Assembly: GCF_000744705.1 (NCBI RefSeq)
Contig: NZ_JQML01000001.1
Coordinates: 8,132,017 to 8,196,016 of the forward strand
DNA length: 64,000 nucleotides
Direction: 5' to 3'
Origin: Streptacidiphilus albus JL83
Lineage (GTDB): Bacteria > Actinomycetota > Actinomycetes > Streptomycetales > Streptomycetaceae
Shown piece after piece: positions 46,419 through 54,751 of the stretch. A program made the translations under genes and the position numbers. Under the pieces are notes generated by a model, which made no database searches, was not told the origin of the DNA, and worked only from the letters and a program-made list of their open reading frames with translations. Every line of letters begins with the position of its first letter. Within the stretch, counting starts at the first letter, position 1.

Positions 46419-47315
46419 ATGCCGTGGACCACTGCCGACATGCCCGACCAGAGCGGCCGGGTGGCCGTCGTCACCGGCGCCAACAGCGGGCTCGGCCTGG
46501 CGACCGCGACCGGGCTCGCCCAGCGCGGCGCCACCGTCGTGCTGGCCTGCCGCAACCCGGCCAGGGCCGAGCAGGCCGCGGCCCGGATCGGCGGCCGGAC
46601 CGAGCTGCTGCAACTCGACCTGGCCTCGCTGGACTCGGTCCGGGCGGCCGCCGCCGAGCTGCACCGGCGACACGAGCGGATCGACCTGCTGGTCAACAAC
46701 GCCGGAGTGATGATTCCCCCGCACCAGCGCACCGCCGACGGCTTCGAGCTGCAGTTCGGCACCAACCACCTGGGCCACTTCGCCCTCACCGGCCTGGTGC
46801 TCGACCTGCTGCGGGAGGTCCCGGGCTCGCGGGTGGTGGTCCTCGGCAGCCTGGCGCACCGGATCGCCCGACATGGTGTCAACTTCGGCGACCTCCAGTC
46901 CGAGCGCCACTACAGCCGGAGCAGGGCCTACGGGCAGTCCAAGCTGGCCAACCTGATGTTCATGTACGCCCTGCAGCGCCGCCTCGCCGCCTCCGGCGCG
47001 GAGACCATCGCGCTCGGCGCCCATCCGGGATACTCCGCGACCGAGCTCTCCCGCCACCTCCCTGCCGCGCTGCAGTTGGCCAACCGGTACGCGGTCGCCC
47101 CGTTCGCCCAGCCGGCCGAGTTGGGCGCGCTGCCCACGCTGCGCGCCGCCACCGATCCCCGCGCCATGGGCGCGCACTACTACGGCCCGGACGGGCCGTT
47201 CGAGGTCCGCGGCTTCCCTGTGCTCAAGGCCACCGCCGTCCCGGCCCACGACGAGGTGGCCCAGGAACGGCTGTGGACCGTCTCCGAGGAGCTGACCGGC
47301 GTCCACTACGCCTGA
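46419..47315 (+). CDS. Short-chain dehydrogenase/reductase
   Basis: 298 residues; SD GGAGGA 8-10 nt upstream. Rossmann glycine motif TGANSGLGLATA (about 19-30), DLASLDS, NNAGVM, and the catalytic Tyr-Lys in AYGQSKLANL. It resembles the WWOX/retinol dehydrogenase-like (NAD(P)-dependent oxidoreductase) group of actinobacteria. Its 3' end overlaps the convergent hydrolase gene by 10 bp. Substrate unknown. Confidence 0.9.
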   Translation: MPWTTADMPDQSGRVAVVTGANSGLGLATATGLAQRGATVVLACRNPARAEQAAARIGGRTELLQLDLASLDSVRAAAAELHRRHERIDLLVNNAGVMIPPHQRTADGFELQFGTNHLGHFALTGLVLDLLREVPGSRVVVLGSLAHRIARHGVNFGDLQSERHYSRSRAYGQSKLANLMFMYALQRRLAASGAETIALGAHPGYSATELSRHLPAALQLANRYAVAPFAQPAELGALPTLRAATDPRAMGAHYYGPDGPFEVRGFPVLKATAVPAHDEVAQERLWTVSEELTGVHYA

Positions 47316-48022
47316 GCCGCAGCCCCCGAGGCCGCCCGGACCAGGTGCTGGGCGAGCCGGATGTCACTGCCCTGCTCCGGATGCCACTGGACGCCGATGG
47401 CGGAGCCGTCGGCGAGTTCCAGCGCCTCGACGGTGCCGTCGAGGGCGTGGGCCGAAGGGGTGAGCCCGGTGCCGATGCGGTTGACGGCCTGGTGGTGGTA
47501 GGTGGGGACGTCCTGGGCGGTCTCGCCGAGGATGCCGGCCAGCCGGGTGCCAGGGACCGGGAGCACCGGGTGGCTGCCGTAGGAGCCGGGGGTGGGGGAG
47601 TGGACCTCGGTGCCGACCAGGTCCGGCAGGTGCTGGTCCAGGTCGCCGCCGAGGGCGACGTTGAGCAGCTGCATGCCCCGGCAGATGCAGAGCAGCGGCA
47701 TCCGCCGCTCCAGCGCGGCGGTGATCAGCGCCAGTTCCCAGGCGTCGCGCTCGGTCGGCGGCAGGTCGGTGTGGACGCCGGGGGCCGCGCCGTAGCGGGC
47801 CGGGTCGACGTCCGGGCCGCCGCTGATGACCAGGGCGTCCAGCCGGTCCAGCAGCGCGGCGGCGACGTCCGGGTCGTCGGGCGGCAGCATCGCGGTGATC
47901 CCGCCGGCCGCCCGGACCAGCGCCGGGTACTGCACCGGCAGGAGCGCGGCCGGCTCCGCCTTCCAGACGCGCCAGCTGGCGTCGTTGAGATAGGTCGAGA
48001 CACCGATCAGTGGACGGGGCAC
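47306..48022 (-). CDS. Gamma-glutamyl hydrolase (PuuD-like class I amidotransferase)
   Basis: 238 residues. Peptidase C26 family: catalytic Cys in LCICRGMQLLN, His and Glu in VQWHPEQ, ISGGPDVDP loop. It would release glutamate from gamma-glutamyl compounds. Its position beside a FCD-GntR regulator and the glnA4-like ligase gives it the last step of a gamma-glutamylated amine pathway: the acid formed by the aldehyde dehydrogenase would be freed here. Same strand as the regulator, separated from it by a repeat-rich 133-bp gap. Confidence 0.88.
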   Translation of the reverse strand: MPRPLIGVSTYLNDASWRVWKAEPAALLPVQYPALVRAAGGITAMLPPDDPDVAAALLDRLDALVISGGPDVDPARYGAAPGVHTDLPPTERDAWELALITAALERRMPLLCICRGMQLLNVALGGDLDQHLPDLVGTEVHSPTPGSYGSHPVLPVPGTRLAGILGETAQDVPTYHHQAVNRIGTGLTPSAHALDGTVEALELADGSAIGVQWHPEQGSDIRLAQHLVRAASGAAAQA

Positions 48023-48085
48023 AGCGGCCTCCCAAGGGCATTGAGGATGCAGGGACGTCGGTAGGGGCGGGCGGGTCAGGTCGGG

Positions 48086-48155
48086 TCAGGTCGGGCCAGG
48101 CCAGGTCCGGCCACGCCAGCTCAGGTCGGGCCAGGCCAGGTCCGGCCACGCCAGC
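48086..48155. repeat. Two perfect 35-bp tandem repeats
   Basis: Units 48086-48120 and 48121-48155 are identical and begin TCAGGTCGGG. Further partial TCAGGTCGGGTCAGG motifs flank them on both sides. They fill the gap between the hydrolase and regulator genes and stop at the regulator stop codon. Confidence 0.9.
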
Positions 48156-48932
48156 TCAGGTCGGCTCAGGTCGGGTCAGGAAGCCGCGCAGCAGTGCGGC
48201 CGTTCCGGCGAGGTGTTCGCGGACGACGGTGCGGGCGAGGTCGGACTCGCCGCCGAGGATCGCGGCGACCAGTTGGGCGTGCTGCTGCTCCGAGTGCTCC
48301 AGGTTGGGCGGCAGCAGGGGTATGCAGTCCAGGAGTTCGTTGACGGTCGCGCGGACCGTGGCGTACTGCGCGGCCACTGAGGGCGAGCCGCAGAGCTCGG
48401 CGACGGCGAGGTGCAGCCGGGTGTCCTGGCGGCGGTAGTCCTGGACGCCGGCGGCCCTGGTGGCGGCCAGGCAGTCGCGCAGCCGCTGGGCGTCCGCGCC
48501 GGTCGGCCGCCGGGCCGCGCAGAGCTCGGCGGCGCCGGTCTCCAGCACCTCGCGGAAGAGCAGGGTGTCCTCCAAGCGGTCGCCCAGCAGGGTGGCGCGG
48601 CGGCGCAGCTCGCTGCCGTTGGCGGCGCCGGCCTCCGGGGCGTGGCGGACGAAGGCCCCGCCGTAGCGTCCGCGCCGGACCTCGACCATGCCGGTGTCCT
48701 GGAGCACCTTCAGCGCCTCGCGCAGCGTCATCCGGCTGACCTGGAGCCGTTCGGCGAGGTCGCGCTCGGGCGGCAGCCGCTCACCGGCCGGGACCAGCCC
48801 GAGGTGGATGAGCTGGAGCAGGCGCTGCACCGTCTCCTCGTAGGTGTTGCCCGAGCGGACCGGCCGCAGCGCGGCGGCCAGCGGGTCGCCCAGTGGGTCG
48901 TTCAGCGGGTCGCTGTCCTCGATCTCCGTCAT
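48156..48932 (-). CDS. GntR family regulator, FCD (FadR) subfamily
   Basis: 258 residues from the ATG at 48932 (GGAAGAGG SD). GntR winged helix (about 30-95: LPPERDLAERLQVSRMTLRE) and all-helical FCD ligand domain (about 110-250) with metal-binding-type His and Asp residues (RQDTRLHLAVAELCG, EQQHAQLVAAI). Divergent from glnA4-like with 81 bp between starts, so it most likely represses that operon and itself until an amine or its derivative binds. Confidence 0.92.
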   Translation of the reverse strand: MTEIEDSDPLNDPLGDPLAAALRPVRSGNTYEETVQRLLQLIHLGLVPAGERLPPERDLAERLQVSRMTLREALKVLQDTGMVEVRRGRYGGAFVRHAPEAGAANGSELRRRATLLGDRLEDTLLFREVLETGAAELCAARRPTGADAQRLRDCLAATRAAGVQDYRRQDTRLHLAVAELCGSPSVAAQYATVRATVNELLDCIPLLPPNLEHSEQQHAQLVAAILGGESDLARTVVREHLAGTAALLRGFLTRPEPT

Positions 48933-48950
48933 CGTCACCTCTTCCGCTTC

Positions 48951-48970
48951 AATGGTACAAGGACATACCT
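48951..48970. promoter_or_regulatory. Candidate GntR operator
   Basis: TGGTACAAGGACATACCT contains GGTA and TACC arms 8 bp apart with further pseudo-symmetry, in the short divergent promoter region. This resembles TGGT-N-ACCA-type FCD-GntR sites, although the symmetry is imperfect. Confidence 0.4.
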
Positions 48971-49013
48971 TTGGAACGCCCCACCAGGTCCGCACGTATC
49001 CGGAGGCCCCATT

Positions 49014-50375
49014 GTGACTGCTCGTCAAGCCCCGCTCGGCGTCGACGATCTTCGTCGGCTGGTCGCCGACGGGGAGATCCACACGGTCGCCCTCGCCTTC
49101 ACCGACATGCAGGGCAGACTCCAGGGCAAGCGTTTCGCCGCCGGGTTCTTCCTGGACGAGGTGCTCGCCCACGGCAGCGAGGGCTGCGCCTACCTGCTGG
49201 CCGTGGACGTCGAACTGAACACCGTCGACGGCTACCCGATGGCGTCCTGGGACACCGGCTACGGCGACTTCGCGCTCGTCCCGGACCTCGGCACGCTCCG
49301 GCGCACCCCCTGGCAGCCCGGCACCGCGCTGGTCACTGCCGACCTCGCCTGGCTGGACGGCGCCCCCGTCCCGGCCTCGCCCCGGCAGATCCTCCGCCGG
49401 CAGCTGGAACGCCTGGCCGAGCACGGGCTGACCGCCTGGGCCGGCACCGAGCTGGAGTTCATCGTCTTCCGCGACAGCTACGAGCAGGCGTGGAACCGCG
49501 GCTACCGCGAGCTCACCCCGGCCAACCAGTACAACGCCGACTACTCGCTGCTGGCCACCGCCCGGGTCGAACCGCTGCTGGCCCGGATCCGCAACGAGAT
49601 GGGCGCGGCGGGGATGACCGTCGAGTCGGCCAAGGGCGAGTGCAACCTCGGCCAGCACGAGATCGCCTTCCGCTACGACGACGCCCTCACCACCTGCGAC
49701 CAGCACTCGGTCTACAAGACCGGGGCCAAGGAGATCGCCGCCCAGGAGGGCCTCTCGCTGACCTTCATGGCCAAGTACAACGAGCGCGAGGGCAACAGCT
49801 GCCACATCCACCTCTCGCTGCGCTCCACCGAGGGGACCCCGGTCTGCGCCGGACCGGACGGCGAGATGTCGCCGCTGATGCGGCACTTCATGGCCGGCCA
49901 GCTGGCCGCGATGCGCGAGTTCACCCTGCTCTACGCCCCCAACATCAACTCCTACAAGCGGTTCCGGCCCGGCTCCTTCGCCCCGACCGCCGTCGCCTGG
50001 GGACGGGACAACCGCACCTGTTCACTGCGGGTGGTCGGGCACGGCCCCTCGCTGCGGGTGGAGAACCGCTCGCCGGGCGGCGACGTCAACCCCTACCTCG
50101 CCGTGGCCGGCATGATCGCCGCCGGACTGCACGGCATCGAGCAGCAGCTCGAACTCACCGAGCCCTGCACCGGCAACGCCTACGCCGGCGACTACGACCA
50201 CCTGCCGGCCACCCTGCGCGAGGCCGCCGAGCTCTGGTCCGGCAGCAAGCTGGCCGAGGACGCCTTCGGCGCCGACGTCGTCCAGCACTACCTGACCATG
50301 GCCCGGGTCGAGCAGGACGCCTACGACACCGCCGTCACCGACTGGGAGCGATTCCGCTCCTTCGAGCGAATGTGA
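49014..50375 (+). CDS. glnA4: Glutamine synthetase-like gamma-glutamyl ligase (GlnA4-type)
   Basis: 453 residues; GTG 49014 with SD GGAGG (49002-49006). Glutamine synthetase fold: ELEFIVF, ESAKGECNLGQHEIAFRYDD, EGNSCHIHLSL and NRSPGGDVNPYLAVAG are present, but the class I adenylylation tyrosine region is absent. In Streptomyces coelicolor the gene between an FCD-GntR/PuuD pair and an aldehyde dehydrogenase is glnA4, gamma-glutamylethanolamide synthetase. The identical arrangement here supports that assignment. The step would be ATP-driven coupling of glutamate to an amine, starting its use as a nitrogen or carbon source. A polyamine ligase (GlnA2/GlnA3 type) is the alternative. Confidence 0.85.
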   Translation: MTARQAPLGVDDLRRLVADGEIHTVALAFTDMQGRLQGKRFAAGFFLDEVLAHGSEGCAYLLAVDVELNTVDGYPMASWDTGYGDFALVPDLGTLRRTPWQPGTALVTADLAWLDGAPVPASPRQILRRQLERLAEHGLTAWAGTELEFIVFRDSYEQAWNRGYRELTPANQYNADYSLLATARVEPLLARIRNEMGAAGMTVESAKGECNLGQHEIAFRYDDALTTCDQHSVYKTGAKEIAAQEGLSLTFMAKYNEREGNSCHIHLSLRSTEGTPVCAGPDGEMSPLMRHFMAGQLAAMREFTLLYAPNINSYKRFRPGSFAPTAVAWGRDNRTCSLRVVGHGPSLRVENRSPGGDVNPYLAVAGMIAAGLHGIEQQLELTEPCTGNAYAGDYDHLPATLREAAELWSGSKLAEDAFGADVVQHYLTMARVEQDAYDTAVTDWERFRSFERM

Positions 50376-51766
50376 GCCAGATGTCCGACCTGCCTCCGGT
50401 TGAGGACCACCTCACCGTCCTCAACCCCGCCACCGAGGCGGTGCTCGCCACCGTCCCGGCCACCACCCCGGCCCAGCTGGACGCCGCCGTCGCCCGCGCC
50501 GCCAAGGCGCAGCAGGGCTGGGCGGCACTCGCCCCCGGCGACCGCGCCCGGCTGCTCCGCCGTTTCGCCGACGCCGTGGACGCCCACACCGCCGAACTCG
50601 CCGCACTGGAGGTCGCCGAGGCCGGGCACACCGTCGGCAACGCCCAGTGGGAGGTCGGCAACGTCCGCGACCTGCTGGAGTACGCCGCCGCCGGGATCGA
50701 ACGGCTGACCGGGCGTCAGATCCCGGTGGCCGGCGGGCTCGACGTCACCTTCCACGAGCCGCTCGGCGTGGTCGGCGTCATCGCACCCTGGAACTTCCCG
50801 ATGCCGATCGCCGCCTGGGGCCTCGCGCCCGCGCTCGCGGCCGGCAACGCGGTGCTGCTCAAGCCCGCTGAGACCACCCCGCTCACCGCCCTGAAACTGG
50901 CCGAGCTGGCGCTCGCGGCCGGACTGCCGGAGGGGCTGTTCCAGGTCCTCCCCGGGTACGGACAGGTCACCGGACGGGCGCTGGTCGACCATCCCGGGGT
51001 CCGGAAGATCGTGTTCACCGGGTCCACCCCGGTCGGCAAGGAGATCATGGCCCGCTGCGCCACGCAGCTGAAGCGGGTCACCCTGGAGCTCGGCGGCAAG
51101 AGCCCGAACATCGTCTTCGCCGACGCCGACCTGGCCCGGGCCGCCGCCGCCGCGCCGATGTCCTTCCTGGACAACGCCGGACAGGACTGCTGCGCCCGTA
51201 CCCGGATCCTGGTCCAGCGCGAGGTCTACGACGACTTCCTGGCCCTGGTCGCCCCGGCGATCGAGGCGGTCCGGGTCGGCGACCCGAGCGACCCGGCCAC
51301 CGAGATGGGCCCGCTGATCTCCGCCCGCCAGCTGGAGCGGGTCACCGGCTACCTCACCCCGGAACTGCCGGTCGCCGCGCGCGGCACCGCGCCCACCGGC
51401 CCCGGCTTCTGGTGCCCGCCCACCCTGCTGGCCCCCGAGGACCCGGACTGCCGGGCCGCCACCGAGGAGATCTTCGGCCCGGTCGCGGTGGTCCTGCCGT
51501 TCACCGACGAGGCCGACGCGCTGCGCCTGGCCAACGCCACCCGCTACGGCCTGTCCGGCTCGATCTGGACCCGGGACCTGGGCCGCGCACTGCGGATGGC
51601 CCGGGGCGTGGAGTCGGGCAACCTGTCCGTCAACTCGCACAGCTCGGTCCGCTACTGGACCCCCTTCGGGGGCTTCGGCGAGTCCGGCCTCGGCCGCGAA
51701 CTCGGTCCGGACGCGCTCGCACACTTCACCGAGACCAAGAACGTCTTCATCAGCACAGAGGAGTAG
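50372..51766 (+). CDS. Aldehyde dehydrogenase
   Basis: 464 residues. GTG 50372 overlaps the ligase stop (GTGA); ATG 50381 is an alternative. NAD-binding region IAPWNFPMPIAAWGLAPALA, FTGSTPVGKEI, catalytic Glu in LELGGKSPN and catalytic Cys C273 in AGQDCCARTR. In the pathway suggested by its neighbours it would oxidise the aldehyde form of a gamma-glutamylated amine to the acid. Tightly coupled to the ligase gene. Confidence 0.92.
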   Translation: MSQMSDLPPVEDHLTVLNPATEAVLATVPATTPAQLDAAVARAAKAQQGWAALAPGDRARLLRRFADAVDAHTAELAALEVAEAGHTVGNAQWEVGNVRDLLEYAAAGIERLTGRQIPVAGGLDVTFHEPLGVVGVIAPWNFPMPIAAWGLAPALAAGNAVLLKPAETTPLTALKLAELALAAGLPEGLFQVLPGYGQVTGRALVDHPGVRKIVFTGSTPVGKEIMARCATQLKRVTLELGGKSPNIVFADADLARAAAAAPMSFLDNAGQDCCARTRILVQREVYDDFLALVAPAIEAVRVGDPSDPATEMGPLISARQLERVTGYLTPELPVAARGTAPTGPGFWCPPTLLAPEDPDCRAATEEIFGPVAVVLPFTDEADALRLANATRYGLSGSIWTRDLGRALRMARGVESGNLSVNSHSSVRYWTPFGGFGESGLGRELGPDALAHFTETKNVFISTEE

Positions 51767-51775
51767 AGCCGCACG

Positions 51776-52582
51776 ATGAGCACCGACAACGGGACCACCG
51801 CAGCTGAAGAGAGCGTCTGCCGCCGCCTGGTCGGCCGCACCGCCGTGATCACCGGCGCCGGCAGCGGCATCGGGCTGGCCACCGCCCGCCGCCTGGCGAG
51901 CGAGGGCGCGCACGTCGTCTGCGCCGACATCGACGAGACCTCCGGCAAGGCCGCCGCCGAGGAGGTCGGCGGGCTCTTCGTCCGCGTCGACGTCACCGAC
52001 CAGGAGCAGGTCGAGGCGCTGTTCAAGACCGCCTTCGACACCTACGGCAGCGTCGACGTCGCCTTCAACAACGCCGGGATCTCCCCGCCCGACGACGACT
52101 CGATCCTCACCACCGGGCTCGACGCCTGGCGCCGGGTCCAGGAGGTCAACCTGACCTCCGTGTACCTGTGCTGCAAGGCGGCGCTGCCGTACATGCAGCG
52201 GCAGGGCAAGGGCTCGATCATCAACACCGCCAGCTTCGTCGCGGTGATGGGCGCGGCGACCTCGCAGATCTCCTACACCGCCTCCAAGGGCGGGGTGCTG
52301 GCCATGTCCCGCGAGCTGGGCGTCCAGTTCGCCCGCGAGGGCATCCGGGTCAACGCCCTCTGCCCCGGCCCGGTGGACACCCCGCTGCTGCGCGAGCTCT
52401 TCGCCAAGGACCCCGAGCGCGCCGCCCGCCGACTGGTCCACATCCCGCTCGGCCGCTTCGCCCGTCCGGAGGAGATCGCCGCCGCCGTGGCCTTCCTGGC
52501 GAGCGACGACTCCTCCTTCATGACCGCCAACGAGTTCCTGGTCGACGGCGGCATCGGCGGCGCGTACGTCACCCCGCTGTAG
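51776..52582 (+). CDS. SDR family oxidoreductase (3-oxoacyl reductase-like)
   Basis: 268 residues, 9 bp after the dehydrogenase gene; GAGGAG (51759-51764) upstream. TGAGSGIGLATA, NNAGIS, catalytic Ser and Tyr-Lys around ISYTASKGG, and the terminal VDGGIGGAYV. It would supply the alcohol-to-aldehyde step before the aldehyde dehydrogenase if the amine carries a hydroxyl, as ethanolamine does. Third gene of the operon. Confidence 0.9.
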   Translation: MSTDNGTTAAEESVCRRLVGRTAVITGAGSGIGLATARRLASEGAHVVCADIDETSGKAAAEEVGGLFVRVDVTDQEQVEALFKTAFDTYGSVDVAFNNAGISPPDDDSILTTGLDAWRRVQEVNLTSVYLCCKAALPYMQRQGKGSIINTASFVAVMGAATSQISYTASKGGVLAMSRELGVQFAREGIRVNALCPGPVDTPLLRELFAKDPERAARRLVHIPLGRFARPEEIAAAVAFLASDDSSFMTANEFLVDGGIGGAYVTPL

Positions 52583-52608
52583 GCCCTGACGAGGTGATCC
52601 GTAGGCTT

Positions 52609-52645
52609 GGCCCCCGCAACTGAGAAACAGGTAAGAACGGGGGCC
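52609..52645 (+). terminator. Weak hairpin after the glnA4-like operon
   Basis: GGCCCCCG and CGGGGGCC (8-bp arms, 21-nt loop) lie between the SDR stop and the lipoprotein start. It may be a terminator or leader structure. Confidence 0.4.
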
Positions 52646-52651
52646 GGGCCG

Positions 52652-53044
52652 ATGGACGGCACGAACGGAACGACAGGTCGAAGAATGCGCTCGGGGGCGG
52701 TCGCCCTCGGCCTGGTGAGCACCCTCGCCCTGGCGCTGACCTCCTGCGGCAGCGAGCCGGACCGGCGCTGCGTGGACACCACCAACTACCGGAACGTCGC
52801 CGACAAGCTGTGCAACAGCGAGCCGGACGGCGGCGTCGGCGACAGTGATCGCTACGAGTGGTACCAGCAGGGAGGCAACTCAAGCTACGTCAACGGCTAC
52901 CACCGCTACTACGGCAGCGGCGGCAGCCGGCTCACCACCGGCAGGGGTTCCACCGGCGGCGAGGACGGCGGCGGGGACGGCGGCGGCGAGGGCATCACCA
53001 GGGGCGGCCTCGGCGGCCACAGCGGCAGCGGCCACGGGGGCTGA
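52652..53044 (+). CDS. Gly-rich lipoprotein
   Basis: 130 residues from the ATG at 52652. Lipoprotein signal with lipobox LALTSC (lipid Cys at 32), then DRRCVDTTNYRNVADKLCNS (two Cys), and a C-terminal half of Tyr/Gly/Ser low-complexity sequence (GYHRYYGSGGSR, DGGGDGGGEG). Conserved small lipoproteins of this kind stand directly before the glutathionylspermidine-synthase-like gene in actinobacteria; the two are 5 bp apart and surely co-transcribed. Function unknown. Confidence 0.8.
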   Translation: MDGTNGTTGRRMRSGAVALGLVSTLALALTSCGSEPDRRCVDTTNYRNVADKLCNSEPDGGVGDSDRYEWYQQGGNSSYVNGYHRYYGSGGSRLTTGRGSTGGEDGGGDGGGEGITRGGLGGHSGSGHGG

Positions 53045-53049
53045 GCACG

Positions 53050-54279
53050 ATGGAACGCCACCGGATCGAACCGCGCCGGGACTGGCAGCGGACCGTCGAG
53101 GAGCAGGGGCTGGTCTACCCGCTCACCCGCTACCCCGACGACAGCCTCCGCCCCTACTGGGACGAGTCCGCCTACTACCGCTTCAGCCTCGCCGAGATCG
53201 AGGCGCTGGAGGCGACCGTCGACGAGCTCCACGCCCTGTGCCTGGAGGCCGCCGCGCACATCGTCGCCCGGGACCGCTTCGCCGAACTCGGGATCACCGA
53301 CCCCCGGGTGGTCGCCCTGATCCGCGAGTCCTGGCACCGCCGCAGCGAACAGCCGAGCCTCTACGGGCGCTTCGACCTGCGCTACGACGGTCGCGGACCG
53401 GCCCAGCTGCTGGAGTACAACGCCGACACCCCCACCAGCCTGGTCGAGGCGGCGAGCCCGCAGTGGTTCTGGATGGAGGAGCGGTTCCCCGGCGCGGACC
53501 AGTGGAACTCGCTGCACGAACGGCTGGTCGCCGCCTGGCGCCGACAGGCCCACCTCCTGCCGCCCGGTCCGGTGCACTTCGCCCACTCCGAGGTGGACGA
53601 GCTCGGCGAGGACCGGATGACCACCGCCTACCTGATGGAGACCGCCCGCCAGGCCGGTCTGGCGACGGCTCCGGTCCCGGTGGAGTCCATCGGCTGGGAC
53701 GCGGCCGGCTGCCGCTTCGTCGACCTCGAACTGCGCCCGATCCGCAGCATCTTCAAGCTCTACCCCTGGGAATGGCTGGTCAGCGACGAGTTCGGCGGCC
53801 ATGTCGTGGACAGCGCGAGCCTCGACGGCGCGGCCCTCGACGGTTCCCCGGCGGCCGGCCGCACCGACGGCTACCGCCGCGCCGCGCGCACCTGCTGGAT
53901 CGAGCCCGCCTGGAAGATGCTGCTGTCCAACAAGGCGCTGCTGGCCGTGCTCTGGGAGCTCAATCCCGGCCACCCCAACCTGCTGCCCGCCCACCTCGAC
54001 GGTCCCCGGCTGCTGAAGTCCTACGCCGCCAAGCCGCTGCTCGGCCGCGAGGGGGCGGGCATCAGCCTGGTCGGCGCGGGTGTACCCGCCGCCCCGCTCG
54101 ACCCCGACCAGGCCTACTGCTGGCAGCAGCTCGCCCCGCTCCCGGTCTTCGACGGCAACCATGTCGTCCTCGGCGCCTGGACCGTGGACGGCGAGGCGGC
54201 CGGACTCGGCATCCGCGAGTCCGCCGGACCGGTCACCGACGAGTACGCCCGGTTCCTGCCGCACGTCATCATCGACTGA
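53050..54279 (+). CDS. Glutathionylspermidine synthase-like ATP-grasp protein
   Basis: 409 residues. ATP-grasp C-terminal domain related to Gsp synthetase: YDGRGPAQLLEYNADTPTSL is the signature, with IFKLYPWEWLV, ARTCWIEPAWKMLLSNKALL and LLGREGAGISL later. The amidase domain of E. coli Gsp is absent. Actinobacteria lack glutathione, so the true ligands must differ; peptide or polyamine ligation at the envelope is possible given the lipoprotein partner. Starts 5 bp after that gene. Confidence 0.85.
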   Translation: MERHRIEPRRDWQRTVEEQGLVYPLTRYPDDSLRPYWDESAYYRFSLAEIEALEATVDELHALCLEAAAHIVARDRFAELGITDPRVVALIRESWHRRSEQPSLYGRFDLRYDGRGPAQLLEYNADTPTSLVEAASPQWFWMEERFPGADQWNSLHERLVAAWRRQAHLLPPGPVHFAHSEVDELGEDRMTTAYLMETARQAGLATAPVPVESIGWDAAGCRFVDLELRPIRSIFKLYPWEWLVSDEFGGHVVDSASLDGAALDGSPAAGRTDGYRRAARTCWIEPAWKMLLSNKALLAVLWELNPGHPNLLPAHLDGPRLLKSYAAKPLLGREGAGISLVGAGVPAAPLDPDQAYCWQQLAPLPVFDGNHVVLGAWTVDGEAAGLGIRESAGPVTDEYARFLPHVIID

Positions 54280-54306
54280 TCGGCGACGGGCCTCCCGGAA
54301 CGCGGA

Positions 54307-54342
54307 GCGAGGTGCGCATTCCGCACAGGATGCGCACCTCGC
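54307..54342. terminator. Bidirectional terminator
   Basis: GCGAGGTGCGCAT and ATGCGCACCTCGC are perfect 13-bp arms with a 10-nt loop, between two convergent genes. Confidence 0.8.
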
Positions 54343-54358
54343 CGGTCACCGCGACGCG

Positions 54359-54544
54359 TCAGTTGTGGCCGTAGCGCTTCTGCTTCTTGTGCGCCACCGG
54401 CTCGGACGCGGACGGCATCCGCATCGGCTCGGCCGCCTTCATCTCCGGGTCCTGGGCGTACTCAGAGGAGTGCGCTCCGGCGGAGTGCGTACCGGCGTTG
54501 GCGAGGACGCGCTGCTTGCGTTCGCGGTTCTTGACCTTCGACAT
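54359..54544 (-). CDS. Conserved small basic protein
   Basis: 61 residues, ATG with SD CAGGAG. It starts MSKVKNRERKQRVLANAG and ends KKQKRYGHN: both ends very basic, the middle rich in His/Ser/Ala/Glu with Met-Pro motifs. Disordered in appearance, possibly nucleic-acid associated. Small proteins of this plan are common in streptomycetes. No function is known. Confidence 0.65.
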   Translation of the reverse strand: MSKVKNRERKQRVLANAGTHSAGAHSSEYAQDPEMKAAEPMRMPSASEPVAHKKQKRYGHN

Positions 54545-54751
54545 GAGATGTCTCCTGCTGGTCTAGGTTGCCGCACCCGCCTCCGTCGGCAGGTGCATTT
54601 CCACCGTCGCAGCCCGGGAGTTGGCCCGCATCTCGGAGCGCTACGGAGCGTGACCGGCGGTCGGCGGTGAGAGCATCCGGTGCCACATTCTCAGCGGATC
54701 CTCAGCCGGGATTGACCACTTGTTTATAGGACAAGCCATAGATTGCGGCCT

